Source: Sabellastarte sp. h YS-2021
Taxonomy: Eukaryota > Annelida > Polychaeta > Sabellida > Sabellidae
DNA: 64,000 nt
Direction of reading: 5' to 3'
Assembly: GCA_964017235.1 (NCBI GenBank)
Contig: OZ024928.1
Span: 79,293,566-79,357,565 of the forward strand
Numbering within the stretch: the stretch's first letter is position 1; each line of letters begins with the position of its first letter. Shown in pieces: positions 35,801 through 50,800 of this stretch. The position numbers were made by a program, and so were the translations under genes. The notes beneath the pieces are model-generated. The model worked only from the letters and a program-made list of their open reading frames with translations. It made no database searches and was not told the origin of the DNA.

Positions 35801-38800
35801 TTTTTTAGGTGTATCAGACCTGGCCAAAAGAAGATGTGATATTTTTTTTTAAATATCTGGATCATATTGTCATATTCTGGAGACAAGAAGCAATAAATGC
35901 AAAATTTGAATGTTACCTTTTCAAAGCAGACTCTGCATCCCACAAAGCACAAGTCAACTGCATCCAGTTCCTGCAGAGAATACAGGTAATTGTTTTCCTC
36001 TGAGATGGATTTAAACTGACGTTTTCCCATTTGAACATTTTCAAGGTTGGACCGCAGATTCTTGTTTGCAATCAGAGGTTGAGAGAGGCAGAGTACACCA
36101 CCGATCAACACCAAAAACACTGCTACAAGCTGCCTGGAAAAATCAACAGAATAAACCATGGTTTAACGTAGGGTTAGAACAATTCAAAATATAAAGTGCA
36201 AAGTTCAATTCACAGATCTGAAAGGGTGACCTTTTATAACCTTATAAAGAAAGTTTAAAAGGGTAAAATGTTTTGAACAAAAATATGTTACTTTTGTAGT
36301 TTATATAAAATATTGCAACCATTTTTGCTAATAAAAAGTAATAACAATTTTTCATTTTAATAAAACTTATGTGTCACTTTTTGTGTTGTAGTTTGGAGGA
36401 AGTTGATGGCATGTATGCATATAACAATGCACCAGGACCATGATAACATACTGGTAATTTCAACAACTGACATAGAAACCCTTGTCATAGTATTTTTCCC
36501 ATATAAGAACACTTACTAAAAGATGCTTTTACCATCACATGGTTCCCACTCCCTTTTCCAATTTAAATTCCCTGTGTTTTCCCTGTGAAGTTTATATTTT
36601 TTCCCTGTGGATTTTATAAATAAAAAAAACACAATCAAGCCAAACCATCAAATGTGACCTGCGAGTCGCGACCCGCGGCGCGTGAATGCAAATGGCTGCT
36701 ACTCTTCAAAATCATTCTGAAATTTTCAAATTCCCTGTGTTTTCCATGTGTTTTTCCAAAATTTTCAAATTCCCTGTGTTTTCCCTGTCTGGAATTACTT
36801 TTTACAATTTTCCCCATTTTCCCTGTGCAGTGGGAACTCTGTCATCATCAGACATTGATCGCTCTGCTCAGTGAAATTATAATAAATTTATAAAAACTTT
36901 TCCAAATAGGACAGAAAAGATCGTTTGTTCTACATATTGTTATTGAGTTTATGTTATTTTTAGTTGTCTTACCATTTTATGGCCGATATTCAAATTCTCA
37001 AAATTTTCAGGTGTTAACATTCCATTTCAGTATCTCAAAAATTCTCAATTGAAAAAAAAAAAAAGAAATAATAATAAGACACTTTTTAAACAGAAAAAAA
37101 AATTAAATCATCTTTTTCTAGTATAACTGTACAATTAGTAATGTACATGTTTACAGTTTTTTTTCACCATAACAGGCTTAAATTAAACAAGAGTCTTTAT
37201 CCCCCAAAAAGCAAATCTGGACAATGAACACACAAATCTACAGAATTAGACACATTAAATTCTTAATATTACCAATGCAACAATTAATTAACTTACTTGT
37301 TCATATTTAATGTTCTGTGAGTGACCTTCCTCCTGATTCGGCTTCACTTGGCCTGAATTGCCCTTCCTTCTTGCAAAAACCCTCTGGTGTAAAAGTCTTC
37401 ACCTCTCCTCTCATTTATAGAGTAGCAAATATGCCCCTCATTATCATACATTTGTCAACATTAATATGAATCAGATGTCAGTGTATTAACACTTCCAATA
37501 AACGAACCAATAGCCACAGGTGCCAGAAATTAACGAGGGGATACAGGGGCTACTCCCCTTTAGAAAAAAAAACAAGTTAGAATAAGTTGCAAATGAAATT
37601 GATGCGCATTGTGTATTAACACCAGCTTACACCCATGGATTGTATTCACAAAATACATTCCATCTTACAATAAAAATAACAAAAATAAATTCCTATTTTA
37701 TATAAGACAATTTTGTTTTGTTATTATTCCTTGTAAACCAGGTCTTGAATTATTATCCTAAATATTTACAAAGCATGGATAAATTGCCTATGGTTTTCAT
37801 TAATAGCTTAACCAGAATTTGTTTGAGAATAATATTTCCTTGCAGATAACACAATTCAGAGGTACCAATTAATATAAAAAAGGGAGCAATACAAAACATT
37901 TTTAGCCACACCCCAGAAAAAAACCAGTGTTTCTCAGAGGTTGACGAGTTGAGCCTCTTACTGTTAAAGTGCAACACACTCAATATGCTAAAATTAATAC
38001 ACATACTGGGTCAGTTAAATCAGTATTCACAAAGCAACAATTTAATGGCCAAGGCATTTCATCCATGGATAAACCACTCAGATCAAATGAGTGATTAATT
38101 ATGAATTCCTTCCTGTGTGTTCTAGTGTCTGTGTGTATCCTTCAATATGGAAATCAGTTAACACAGCTTTATGACCAAGTAACAGATTCTTAGAACCTGA
38201 GTGTAATCTCAACAAATTTTTAAAGGATGAATAGTTTATCAAAAAATCATTACTTTGTGTGTACCACAAAGCAGAAATATCCAACGAACGCCATGTTTAT
38301 ATGTGTATATTAACATTAGTCTTCAACTTAACATGCAAAGAAATATACGATGGGTTCTCAGCAGTAGGCATTTACCACTAATGGAACTTAAGTGTACCAA
38401 CAAACCCCCTTAAACAATGGGCATGCTGAATGTTGCCATAATGTAATGAAATTGCTAAGAATGTATCAGGGTTCCCACAGACTTTTGATAACTGGATTCA
38501 AGGTCTTTCAAGGATTTTTAAGGTCAACAATTCTCAAAGATATATTTTAAGGGACGCCCTCCTTTACATCCAATTCTAGCCGTCTGTTCCTCCCACAAAA
38601 TTCTTTATTGTCACATGATTTTAACATGAAAAAATAGCATCAGAGATGCCCGTACCCCACAGCCTGGGGAAATATTTTTTAATACCATGAGATATAGAAG
38701 TAGTGTAACAGTACAAAGTTCAAGATACTTTCAGAGCAGTGTAAGTTATATTAAGGTCCAAATAACGCTTAAGTAGAGAAAATATTATCTAAGGAAAAGA

Positions 38801-41800
38801 AATGTATATAAAGATAAAGTATTAAAACAAGACAATTCAATAATAAAATGACATCACTTATCAGTGAACCAAAAATGGCCAAATTATGGTTTGGATGTTT
38901 TGAATATTACCCATGCATACAGAAGTGGCAATACATTCAATGAATGCTTATGTGTGGTGTTGGAGAAAAGCCTGTGGCTCACTTGATGAAATTCCATCTG
39001 TTACAATGGGAACTTGCAAAAGGAAATTCTTAATGAATTCTAATATGACTTTAACAGTGCTTAATCTGCATCAACAGACAGACTCAAAGGTGCAACAAGA
39101 TTTTAAAGGTCAATACAGCAAGGTCAAAGGTCAATCAGTGTTACACCATGATGTGGCACACCTAAAACCCTCAACCAATCTCCCTACCAAGTATAAACTT
39201 CCCACACCTTACAGTCTCTGAGATATAACCTGGACAAGACTTTATAGGTCAAGGTCACTACAGCAAGGTCAAAGGTCAAATCAAGGTCACATGATGTAGC
39301 ACACCTACACCCCCTAACCAATGTCCCTAACAAGTATCAACTTCCTACACCTCTTACGGTTTCCAAGATATAGCCCAGACCAGGTATTATAGGTCAAGTT
39401 CACTACGGCAAGTACGAAGGTCAAATCAAGGTCACACCATGACGTTGCACACCTACTACTCCCAATGAATGTCCTCACCAAGTATCAGCTTCCTACACCT
39501 TACAGTTTCCGAAATATAGCCCAGACAAGATTTTATAGGTCAAGGTCACTACGGCAGGGTCAAAGGTCAAATCAAGGTCAGACCATGACGTTGCACACCT
39601 ACAACTCCTAACCAATGTTCCTACCAAGTATCAACTTCCTACACCTTACGGTTTCCAAGATATAGCCCGGACAAGATTTTATAGGTCAAGGTCACTACGG
39701 CAAGGTCAAAGGTCAAATCAAGGTCAGACCATGACGTTGCACACTTACACCCCCTAACCAATGTCCCTACCAAGTATCAACTTCCTACACCTTACAGTTG
39801 CTGAGATATAGCCCGGACAAGGTTTTATAGGTCAAGGTCACTACGGTAAGGTCAAAGGTCAAATCAAGGTAACACCATGATGCTGCACGACTACAACTCC
39901 TAACCAATGTTCCTCCCAAGTATTAACTTCCTACACCTTACGGTTTCCAAGATATAGCCCGGACAAGATTTTATGGGTCAAGGTCACTACGGCAAGGTCA
40001 AAGGTCAAATCAAGGTCAGACCATGACGTTGCACACCTACAACCCCTAACTAATGTCCCTGCCACGTATCAACTTCCTACACCTTATGGTTGCCGAGATA
40101 TAGCCCGGACAAGATTTTCAAACTCAAGGTCACTACGGCAAGGTCAAAGGTCAAATCAAGGTCAGACCATGACGTTGCACACCTACACCCCCCAACCAAT
40201 GTCCCTGCCAAGTATGAACTTCCTACACCTTACGGTTTCTGAGATACAGCCCAGACAAACTATTTCCCGCCGCCCGCCCGCCCGCCCATCCGGACACCAT
40301 GGGTGAAAACAATACCCCGACAGCCCTTAAGGGCTGTGGGGTAACTAGATGATGGAGATGCAAAAGATGGGCAATAACAAATTCAAGGACTTTTCAAGGA
40401 TTTTATTCAATTTTGGCCAAATTCAAGGACCTTCAAGGCCTTGAAAATGAAGCAATTTTTTTTTTCAAGGATTTTCAAGGATGTGGGAACCCTGCTGGAT
40501 GAAAAATACATTTAAAATAAGATCAGTGCTCTGGCAGTTAGCTCATGCTGTGTATGCGAAACATCAAAAATATTCAGGAAAATCTACTTCATTGGTGGAG
40601 GTTTACACCCTCTGAAGGATTAACTGTATTAATTAAAAAAAATACCACCATACATGTGCAGAACAAGCAATCAGTGTCCGTGAACGGGCTCTGTGTCAGC
40701 TGACTGTGTGTTTTGAGTTTCAGAGTAGAAGTGAATGAAGAAAAGGACACAAAAGTTGTGCCTTGCGAATGGTTTTCAGAAGTAAAGTACAAAGTTACCT
40801 GTTAAGATGTAAAAAGTTGGTGAAAAACACATTTAAAGAAAATACTGTACATGCAATAGATTTCAACTTACAACTAATTTCCTCAACAGTAAGAATCTTA
40901 AAGTACTATGCAATGGGCTACATACAGGTCCACGATTTTACTATGTTATAGCTGACCCAAAAGAAGGTGAATAACATATTTAAAGAAAGATCTCTAAATG
41001 CAATAACTTTAAAGTTACAATTGATTTACTCAACAGTGAAAACCTGAAAGTAGCTATTGCTCAGCTATACAATGAGCTACATGTCTGCAAGTTCACTATG
41101 TTATAGCTGACAGAAAAGTAAGTAAACAACTTATTTGAACAAATTACTCTAAATGTAATAGTTTTTAAAGTTACAACTGTTTTATTCAACAGTGAGCACC
41201 TGAAAATAGCTATTGCTTAGCTATGCCATGAGCTACAGGTCTGCAATTTCACCATGTTATAGCTGATTCAAAAGTACATGAATAACATATTTAAACAAAA
41301 TTTTCTAAATGCAACAGTTTTCAAGTTACAAGCAATTTAATCAACAGTGATAACATGAAAGTAGCTATTACTCAGCTATGCCACGAGCTACAGGTCTGTA
41401 ATTTTACTATGTTATAGCTGAATAAAAAGTTGCTGAATAACATGTTTATACAAATTTCTGTAAGTGCAATAATTTTCAAGTTATAACTAATTTACTCCAC
41501 AGTGATAACCTCAAAATAGCTATTGCTCAGCTATGATATAAGCTACAGATCTGCAAATTTACAATGTTATAGCTGATTTAAAAGTAGGTGAATATCACAT
41601 TTAAAGAAAATACTCTAAATGTAATAGTTTTCAAGTTCTAACTGATTTACTCAACAGTGATAACCTCAAAGTAGCTATTGCTCAGCTATGCAATAAGCTA
41701 CAGGTCTGAAACTTTACTATGTTATAGCTGACCCAAAAGTAGCTGAATAACATATTTTATACGAAATTCTCTAAATGCAATAGTTTTCAAGTTACAAGTG

Positions 41801-44800
41801 ATTTTACTCACTATGGAAGTTACTGAAAAGTCAAAAAGTAGCTATTACTCACTTAGCTATTGGGATAGACTCCCAATTTACTCACCATGTTATAGCTACA
41901 GAAAAAGTAGCTGAATAACATATTTTAACAAAATGCTCTAAATGCAATACTTTTCAAGTTATAATTGATTTAGTGCATGATTTCGGGAATTTTAATATAT
42001 TAAAACTTATTTAAAAAATTTTTTAAAAAAATTAAAAAAGATCCAAGGCTGATACTCACACAAGGGAATCTGCTTGAGGCCTAGTACATATGTGCAAGAT
42101 ATGAGAGAAATCCCTGCAATAGTCAATGAGAAAAATGTGATAAAGTGTTGAAATTTTTACACTTAGGGTGGGTGGGTACGAGGTACCTCACTTGTAATGG
42201 CTCTAGCAAAGAGACAAACAAACAGATCTGCATGCCTTGAACAATTTTTCATCCTCGATAGATAAGGTATCTTTTTAAAAACAGCATCTCTCTGGGCCTT
42301 GTAGTTTTGGAGGAGAAGCCGTTCACGTGGACGGGTACATGGACGCATACTTACACGCCGCAGAGTGACGACATAATGTCAGCTGAGCTATTCAGTGAAG
42401 AAGCTAAAGTCAATTTCATCCCCTACTTATAAGATGAATACTCATTTGAGCGCTCCATACTTAATAAATTCTATAAGCACAAATCCAACACTTGCGGGTT
42501 AATAACCTTCATGAAAAAGTAGCACAACTTATTTTATAAAAATGAAAAATCCCCAACAGTTTTCAGTCTTAACCCCTTGGCATTGCGCAAATAGTTTTTG
42601 AAATTAAAAGGTATATTAAGAATAATAAATTTGCTGTTGAGAGTTTAAGGTTTCTGAAAACTGGGTGTCCAATACTGCACAGGTTTCAATCATAAAGTCA
42701 TTATAACAAATTTAATGGTAACATGCAGTTTAAGGTCACCTAAAGCAAAGTTCCTGTGCAGAATTTAAGAATACCCATGCAACAATTATGAAAGAAATCT
42801 GTAAACTAATTGTTGCATATTGGCAGTTTAACCGTCAACAAATTGTGATCATCGATGATTTACCTTGAAATGAATGTAAACCATTATCAAGGAGGCATCC
42901 CTCTATAAAATTTCGTGATGATAAAATTTGGTGATGAAATAGCAAAACTATTTCAGATGAACAGAAACACAGTGGCACAAATGGCATCATTCAAATGTAG
43001 TGGCATAGAATGACCATGTGTTCAGTAGGGTGGATATAATTGCAAATCACACTCTACGCACTTGGTGCTAAAATTTCACATGCTAGGAAATAGCTTTGTA
43101 TCTAAAGGAGATGATAACAATATGCTTCCGTATTATATATATATAGGTTTCACTGTACACAAGAGTTTAGGAAAGAAATAGGAGGTAAAAAAGCAAAGAA
43201 AACATCCCACTCACTTTTCATAGATACAAATGAATGCTGCTGACTTGCCACTGTCAACCCATTGTCACCATAATTATCACAATTATGAGTGCTAATGGCA
43301 GAGGAAAAACAGTAACTGGTTTAGATTTAGTACTGTAATTCACTTGGTGTTGGTAAACACCTGCCAGCCTTCAAGCTCACGGCCAGGATTGAATTCCATG
43401 ACATCAGAGGTGGCACGTGACATTTTACTGAATATTTGTTAGTAACTTTTGCTGGATCTTTGATTCATGGAGACATGGTCATTTCAATAGTTTCTTTCAT
43501 ATCTGATATTTCATTTCAAAAGTTTCTACAGAATGTAAGTAAATATGCTGAAATCATGCTAAGTAATTGGAAGATACATTTCTAGGCCCATCAGTAGATT
43601 ATTTTAAATACTTCAACAGACAGGGTCAAATTAATCTGAATGCTACTACATATTTTTACTATTATCCTTCATTTTATTCTTACTCTTAGACTTTCTTTGA
43701 AAAAAAACATCTTTTTAATATTGTTTCCACTGGTCTTACCAAATAACTTGATAAAATTTGCCTCTGGAACTTGAGGTCCTACTTGGCAGTTTTTCTCTGA
43801 GGTGTTGAAACTCTCAGGAAAGACTTGTACTGTTAAGCACTGGTTGACACGCAGTAACTGGCTGTATATCTGACTCAGCTGAGATTCCAGCTTTGCCTTG
43901 AAATGAAAAACAACATTTTACAGCCTGAATGCCAGAATTTCATTTTATATGGAAGTAAACACAAGGTTCCTAGAGTGCCTTTTCCATAAAAAATTGCAGT
44001 TCTTATTGAAATTACGGTTAAGTAGCAGTGTTTAATTGGTCCTCCAAGATTATTCTTACAAGACTTTAGATGCCGATATCAAGGTCAAACCTGTTGAAAG
44101 TGTTCTATCTCAGTTCAAGGGCCTGTAATGTTAAAAATAAGTTAATATTATAAACCCCATATAAATTTAAAGGGCCTTTTTATTGTGTTTTATGAATACT
44201 TTCTTATATTATACTTACCAGAAATATGTGCGTTAGGAATTTATGTCCCTTCACCTTAAATGACTTATTTTGGAATAGTTTTGTCGAGGAATCTTCATTT
44301 ACTCTTCAGTCATTGAACAAATGAATGAAATCCAGATAACAGAAAAATTCATTCAAAAATGCAAAGGAACTGGTGTATATTTTTACTGAAAATAGTCTGA
44401 CTTTAGCTAAAATATTAATATGACATAACAGATATAGAACAGAGCTTTCAAAACTCCATTTTCATATTACCAAAGTTTGATTTTTTTTTAACAATGTATA
44501 CATATTTTATATCTGCAAATATAGTAGCACAATACCAGAATAAAATCTTATCATGCATATATAAAGAAATGAATCTTCATCTATTTGGCAGTAATACTGA
44601 ATACATTAGGGTCCACTATAGCAGGTGTCACTGTACACGTCAAAGTAATTAGACCAAAGCCAGAGTAAATTAAACTTCTATGGTTTTTCTAATAAATTGC
44701 TCACATTTTTCATCACACAGATATTGCTTGTCACTAATTGTGTGAAAGCATACCTGGTCCAGTAATATTATCATAAATAGAGGGAACAAAAGATGGCATT

Positions 44801-47800
44801 TACTGCAGTCATTGAATTTTTTTTCTAAACCAAAAACCAAGTGCCCCATTCTGAGGAGCTGAAGCTTAACCACATACAACATCACATTTGACAAAGTAGA
44901 TAAATAATTCCAGCGTGCAAGAATAATTGGAGAACACCAGAAACATTTGGGAAATTGCCTAGCATTTTAAATGTAAGAGAAAATTTGGTAAGAATTCATG
45001 CATGGGCTGGACTTTAAAGCACCTACAAATGTAGAAGTCTAAAGAACAGAAATAGTAGTTGCATGTTACCCAAATCCAATCACCTCCAGTTCCTCTTGGG
45101 GAAACATATCCTGAAAATTTGGTAAAAATCCATGCAAGGGTTGGGACTAGAGTAAGTGCACAAAGTCTATGCCTGCCACCACTGCCACCTGGACAGCCCA
45201 GCCCAGTAAACATTTAGAATTTTGCAAACATTTTAAAGGAAACGTTAGACAAAGGTTAAACAAGAGGGTCAGAAATGCCCCAAAAGGCGGGTTGCATAGG
45301 CAGCAATAAGGTTAGCGACTGCTGTAATTAAATTTAGAAACAAGGAAAGAAATGTAAGGTCACCCAGTTAAGGTAAATGTGTTAGATATGCTAAGAAATG
45401 TCCCAAAAGGCGGGATGCATAGGCAGCAATAAGGTTAGCGACTGCTGTAATTAAATTTAGAAACAAAGGAAAGAAATGTTAGGTCACCCAGTTAAGGTAA
45501 ATGTGTTAGACATGCTAAGAAATGTAAAACTTATAATCTAGGTTACATTATTGTATCTATGATGTACTAAATATAAGACTGAAACTAAGTAAGTGTCGAG
45601 CATTAATGTAGCATAATATAATATTGCATGGCACCTAATCACAAAAGATAATTTATTAAAGTAAGACATAGTATTACCATATCTACAGGATTGATCTGTG
45701 GTAGATGTATGTAGAAGAAGGTGGTGATAGTGGTCATGAACATACCAAAATATATTCATAATTTTTAGAGAATGGACGGAATCACACCAATTTTGAAAGG
45801 AACCTAGCTATGATGGTGATATATCTCCCTGTCAAGTTTGAATTCGATGGGACAAAGCATTTTTGAGTTAGAGTCCGGAAACGAAAATGTTGACGGACAG
45901 ACGGACAGACGTTGGACACATCAATCTAATAGGCAGGTTTGTTACATGCAACCCACCTCAAAATGATGGGTACAAAACCCATTTATAATAGGAAAGCTTC
46001 CCAAATGACATATACAAAAAAAATATATCACGGATGAAGATGACAATATTATACGAGTGCGAGGGTTGAATATCATATTGTTAATCTTCATGAGTGATAT
46101 ATATTTTCTGTATACAACTAATGAGGAATGTTTTACTTTTATTATCCACCACTCTGTATGATTTGTGGATTAAATAATTCCATATTTAAACAGAGAATGT
46201 GAAAAAGGCTGTCAAAAAACATGGACACCAGTGAATATAAAAACTTCAATCATTAACTTGCAATACCTCTGTTATTTCTGCATGGATTTTTATGCAACAA
46301 AGACGAGCAGAAGCGCTGGAAATATAATATATATTTGAAGGTTACATCGTGTAGAGATATTAGTTGAAAAGCGGAAGTTATTGACACTAATTATCCACGG
46401 TACGGAGGCGCCGTTGTATACAAAAAATATATCCCGCTCTATATATCCCCCTATACCAGTCAAATACGACTCGTGGTGGATAATAAAATAGAATATATTT
46501 AAAACAATTTGTGTATACCGTTTATTAAATGTTTAAGGAAAATGTTAGAAAAAACAACATTACAAATGAACTCAGGCATTGCCTAGCAATATTAACCTTA
46601 ACTGGAGTCAGAGGCCATCTTCGTTTGGAAATGTTTTTAGGTAAATGTTTAATAAGCATTCTGAAAATATGGGTATAAAAATTTTTTTGTGATAGAATGT
46701 TTTTTTAAAAAAGTTTTAAAATGATGAGCATAAAAACCAATTGCTATTAAACATTTGTAAAATATTTTCAGAGCAAACATTTACAAAACATTTTTAACAA
46801 ATGTTGTTTAAACATTTTATGTATTCTGTTTATCAAACATGTCAAGATAAATGCTCAAAAAACATTTCCAGCATAACCTTCATTTCTTCAGCTATTTTAC
46901 AAATGTTTAAAAAATGTGTCCAATCAAGCCTAGTTTCTTGAGTTATTTTATAATCATTTAATAAATGTTTTCAGTAAAAACGTTTGTGTAAAAAATGTTT
47001 AAACAATTTTTTTTTTACACATTACAGTATAAACGTTTACTTGGAAACATTTAGTAACACAAAAGATACGGTTTACATTTTGTAAATGTTTTAAACATTT
47101 TGTAAATGTTTTAAACATTTTAAAACATTTTTTTAAAAACATTTTAATGTTTACTGGGAGGGGAGGAGTATAACCCCAACCTTTCTGGACTGGGGTTAAA
47201 ATATACATGTCTTGTAAACTAAACAAATGAGCTGGAAATGACTTTTCTACACAGCTTGTCTTTATGTCATTACTAGGATTTCAAGACTCATGCCCCAAAT
47301 GATAAATCTGACAAAAGTATACCCCAGTCAAATTTTAATTTTTAAAAATTAATTTTTTTGTCCTTTGAAGGGGGTGGGGGGTGGGGGTGGGGAGTGAGAG
47401 GACTCCTACGGCACACAACAGAAACCTTTTTTTGCAGATGTAACATAACAATTTTATTTTTCAGAATGTCTGAAAAACCTCTCATGAGCTGTCACACTCT
47501 AAACTAACATGTACACACTAGAGAGGTGAAATACAGGAGGAGGGGGTATTGCTTCAAGGTGCAGCTCATTTTTAAATGTATACTAGTAATTCTGCACACA
47601 TACGTGGTCCATTTACGGCGGAATAAGGTCATGAACTAAAATTTAAATTATGTGTTGATACGACCACACAGAACACAGTGTAAATGGGCCATTACATCAT
47701 AATATGCAGTATTCAATCATACAGATTGCCATATATAATTAACTACAAAAGAAAGTGACAACACTGCTCTTTTTCTGATTGCCAAGCATTGCCTTAATAA

Positions 47801-50800
47801 CAATCGCAGACAAGAATTAACCATTATCAGACTGTATAGTGTTACTTTGAAGATTGACTTTTAAAAAGATTAATACACACGCACACTTTATGCAATATGT
47901 GTTGGAGTAAATTGACTGGGTAAAATATGATGCAGGTTTTTGCCAGGAGCAATTAGACTGAACACCATTACTAGTATGCACATTTGTAGAGCTCCTTCTG
48001 AACAACTACAATGTACACATATATATTTGTGAAGTGGTTAATTCAAACCATTTGTTACCTAAAATCAAAGTTTGCACTTTACACCCCATTCAACCGACAA
48101 GGTCATCTTAGGACAGGCCCACAGCATTATTCCGTTATGAGAGTTAAACCCACAAAGAGATGACAGCCAGTGATTAGATGCCAAACTTTCTAGCCCACGC
48201 GGTCACTGTGGACCTCCGACCTACCATTTATTTCCCCTTTTAACATCCAGAATTTTAGTCTCCCTGCATATCCAAGATATTACAGTACAGAAGACTCTGT
48301 GCAACAAGAAATTACAATATCCACAGAAATTGCTTCTAGTTATGACTAAGTTTCACTTATACCCACAAAAAACACACCATCTTCTGATGTTGGGACATTA
48401 AGCTCAGAATAAGCTAGTTCCACTTGTATCTGAATTCAACTTGGTTCTAGTTATACTTGACTCACCTGTATAGGCGATAAGACCTATTATGTAACCCAGA
48501 AAATATTAACTATTTTTTCTTGCGGGTAGGGTAGTATTAACTAATTTCTCAGTTTATTGTTATAATATTAATATTAATAGTCTAACAATTATTAGACTTC
48601 TTTTCTTACTGCCTTAATATGCTCCAGTGCCTGTATTTACAAGAGGGATAAAGTTCAAGTTGAGCCAAAAATGAATCAGGAATAATATTGTATTCACAAG
48701 GAAGTTGGACTGATTTTTCGCTCAACTATTGGTCAACCCAGGTAGGTGGTTTAAAATTTCTATCAAATATTGGTGAAGCTTCAAAATTGATTAAAAAAAT
48801 CAGCTTAAGCTTGTGAATACCGATTTGCACCAAAGATTAGCTGTGCCATTGTTTGCAAGCTTTAATTGGATTTTAGCTCAGCTTGATCCATTTTGGCCCC
48901 AGCTAACTTACACATATTACCTGTACAAAACAATACAATACTTCAAATAGTAAGTAGCTACTACATTCATAATCATCTCATAACACTGCTTTGCAGGATT
49001 GACTTTCACAATCTTGTATCTGAAAGATTCTTGAATACATATTACGTTAAAAGCAATACAGCTGACATAGAATGAGGCTCAAAGTTTTTGTGCACTTGAT
49101 ACTTTTAGTTGAAACCATGTGATCCATGTACACACTTTCTGTACAGAATGTCATGATACCTGTGTAAATACATTCACTTTTAAGTTTAATTCATGGCACG
49201 GAATCCAAAATGTTATATTTGAAAAAATGGGACCCAGTGTTAAATGGAGCAAAATCCTTGCAATATTTAAAGTTCTTGCTTCATAAAACTTTCTGTCTGT
49301 ATGTAAAATGTACAGCAATTAATGAAAATCAAATCATGTTAACAAATCTGTAGCAAAAGGTAATTTGGTCATCAAAGGCTTTACATGTATTTTTATTGCT
49401 ATTGTTATTACCATTATTACCACTACTATCATTATTATTATTATTCTAATTATGATAGAAGGATTTATATTGATGTATATCCTCCATGGCACTTTTTGAT
49501 AAAGCACAGGTTAATTACTCATACTCACAACTTGCTTCAGATTTATATGATCCATCTCTCCAGAACACACATCTAACAGAGTTGGCTCCTCCATATGTCT
49601 TCGCTTAACAAATTTGTCAAGAAACTTTAAGGGTTTGTGAAGTCTTTGCATTGTTGTATTCTGATAAAAATAGAAATAAAAATAGCATCAGAGATGCCCG
49701 TACCCCACAGCCTAGGGAAATATTTTTAACACCATGAGATATAGAAGTACTGTATCAGTACAAAGTTCAGGATATTTTCAGAGCACTGTCAGTTACATAA
49801 AGGTCCAAACAATGTTTAAATTGAGAAAATACTGTCTAAGAGAAAGATAATGCATGTACTTTATCTACATCTGGCATGGCCGAATTATGGTTTAGATATT
49901 TGGAATATTACCATGCATACAGAAGTGGTAATACATTCAATGAATGCTTATGTGTGGTGTTGAATTTGTGGCTCAATTGATGAAATACCATCTGTTACTA
50001 TGGGAAGTTGTAAAAGTAAAATTCTTAATGAATTCTAATATGATTTTAACAGTGCTTAATTTGCATCAAAAGACAGACCCAAAGGTGCAACAAGATTTTA
50101 AAGGTCAAGGTCACTACGACAAGGTCAAATCAAGGTCACACCATGATGTTGCACAACTACACCCCCTAACCAATGTCCCTACCAAGTATCAACTTCCTAC
50201 ACCTTACAGTTTCCGAGATATAGCCCGGACAAGATTTTCAAACTCAAAGTCACTACGGCAAGGTCAAATCAAGGTCAAACCATGACGTTGCACACCTACA
50301 CATCCTAACCAATGTCCCTACCAAGTATCAACTTCCTACACCTTATGGTTTCCGAGATATAGCCCGGACATGATTTTGACATTCAAGGTCACTACGGCAA
50401 GGTCAAATCAAGGTCAGACCATGACGTTGCACACCTACACATCCTAACCAATGTCCCTACCAAGTATCAACTTCCTACACCTTATGGTTTCCAAGATATA
50501 GCCCGGACAAGATTTTATAGGTCAAGGTCATTACGGCAAGGTCAAAGGTCAAATCAAGGTCAGACCATGACATTGCACACCTACACCCCCTAACGAATGT
50601 CCCTACCAAGTATCAAATTCCTACACCTTACGGTTTCCGAGACATAGCCCGGACATCATTTTGACATTCAAGGTCACTACGGCAAGGTCAAAGGTCAAAT
50701 CAAGGTCAGACCATGACATTGCACACCTACACATCCTAACCAATGTCCCTACCAAGTATCAACTTCCTACACCTTACGGTTTCTGAGATACAGCCCGGAC

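Larger units (their letters stand above)
38467..40494. mobile_element. hAT-like DNA element carrying family A copy A4
   Basis: Perfect 13-base inverted ends CAGGGTTCCCACA (38467-38479) and TGTGGGAACCCTG (40482-40494), with CAAGGATTTT-type repeats just inside each. No 8-base target duplication is evident. Apart from about 170 bases on the left and 150 on the right, the inside is family A copy A4, so the original element was a short non-autonomous one. Confidence 0.7.

Noticed and set aside
35764-36159. 131-residue single-exon frame starting at an ATG at 36159
   Set aside because: That ATG lies in the intron before a strong acceptor; the spliced start at 37304 gives a proper signal peptide and follows a TATA box. 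The C-terminal part after 35917 is intron.
38636-40343. CRISPR-like array
   Set aside because: Repeats are long head-to-tail monomers without unique spacers, in a eukaryotic genome.
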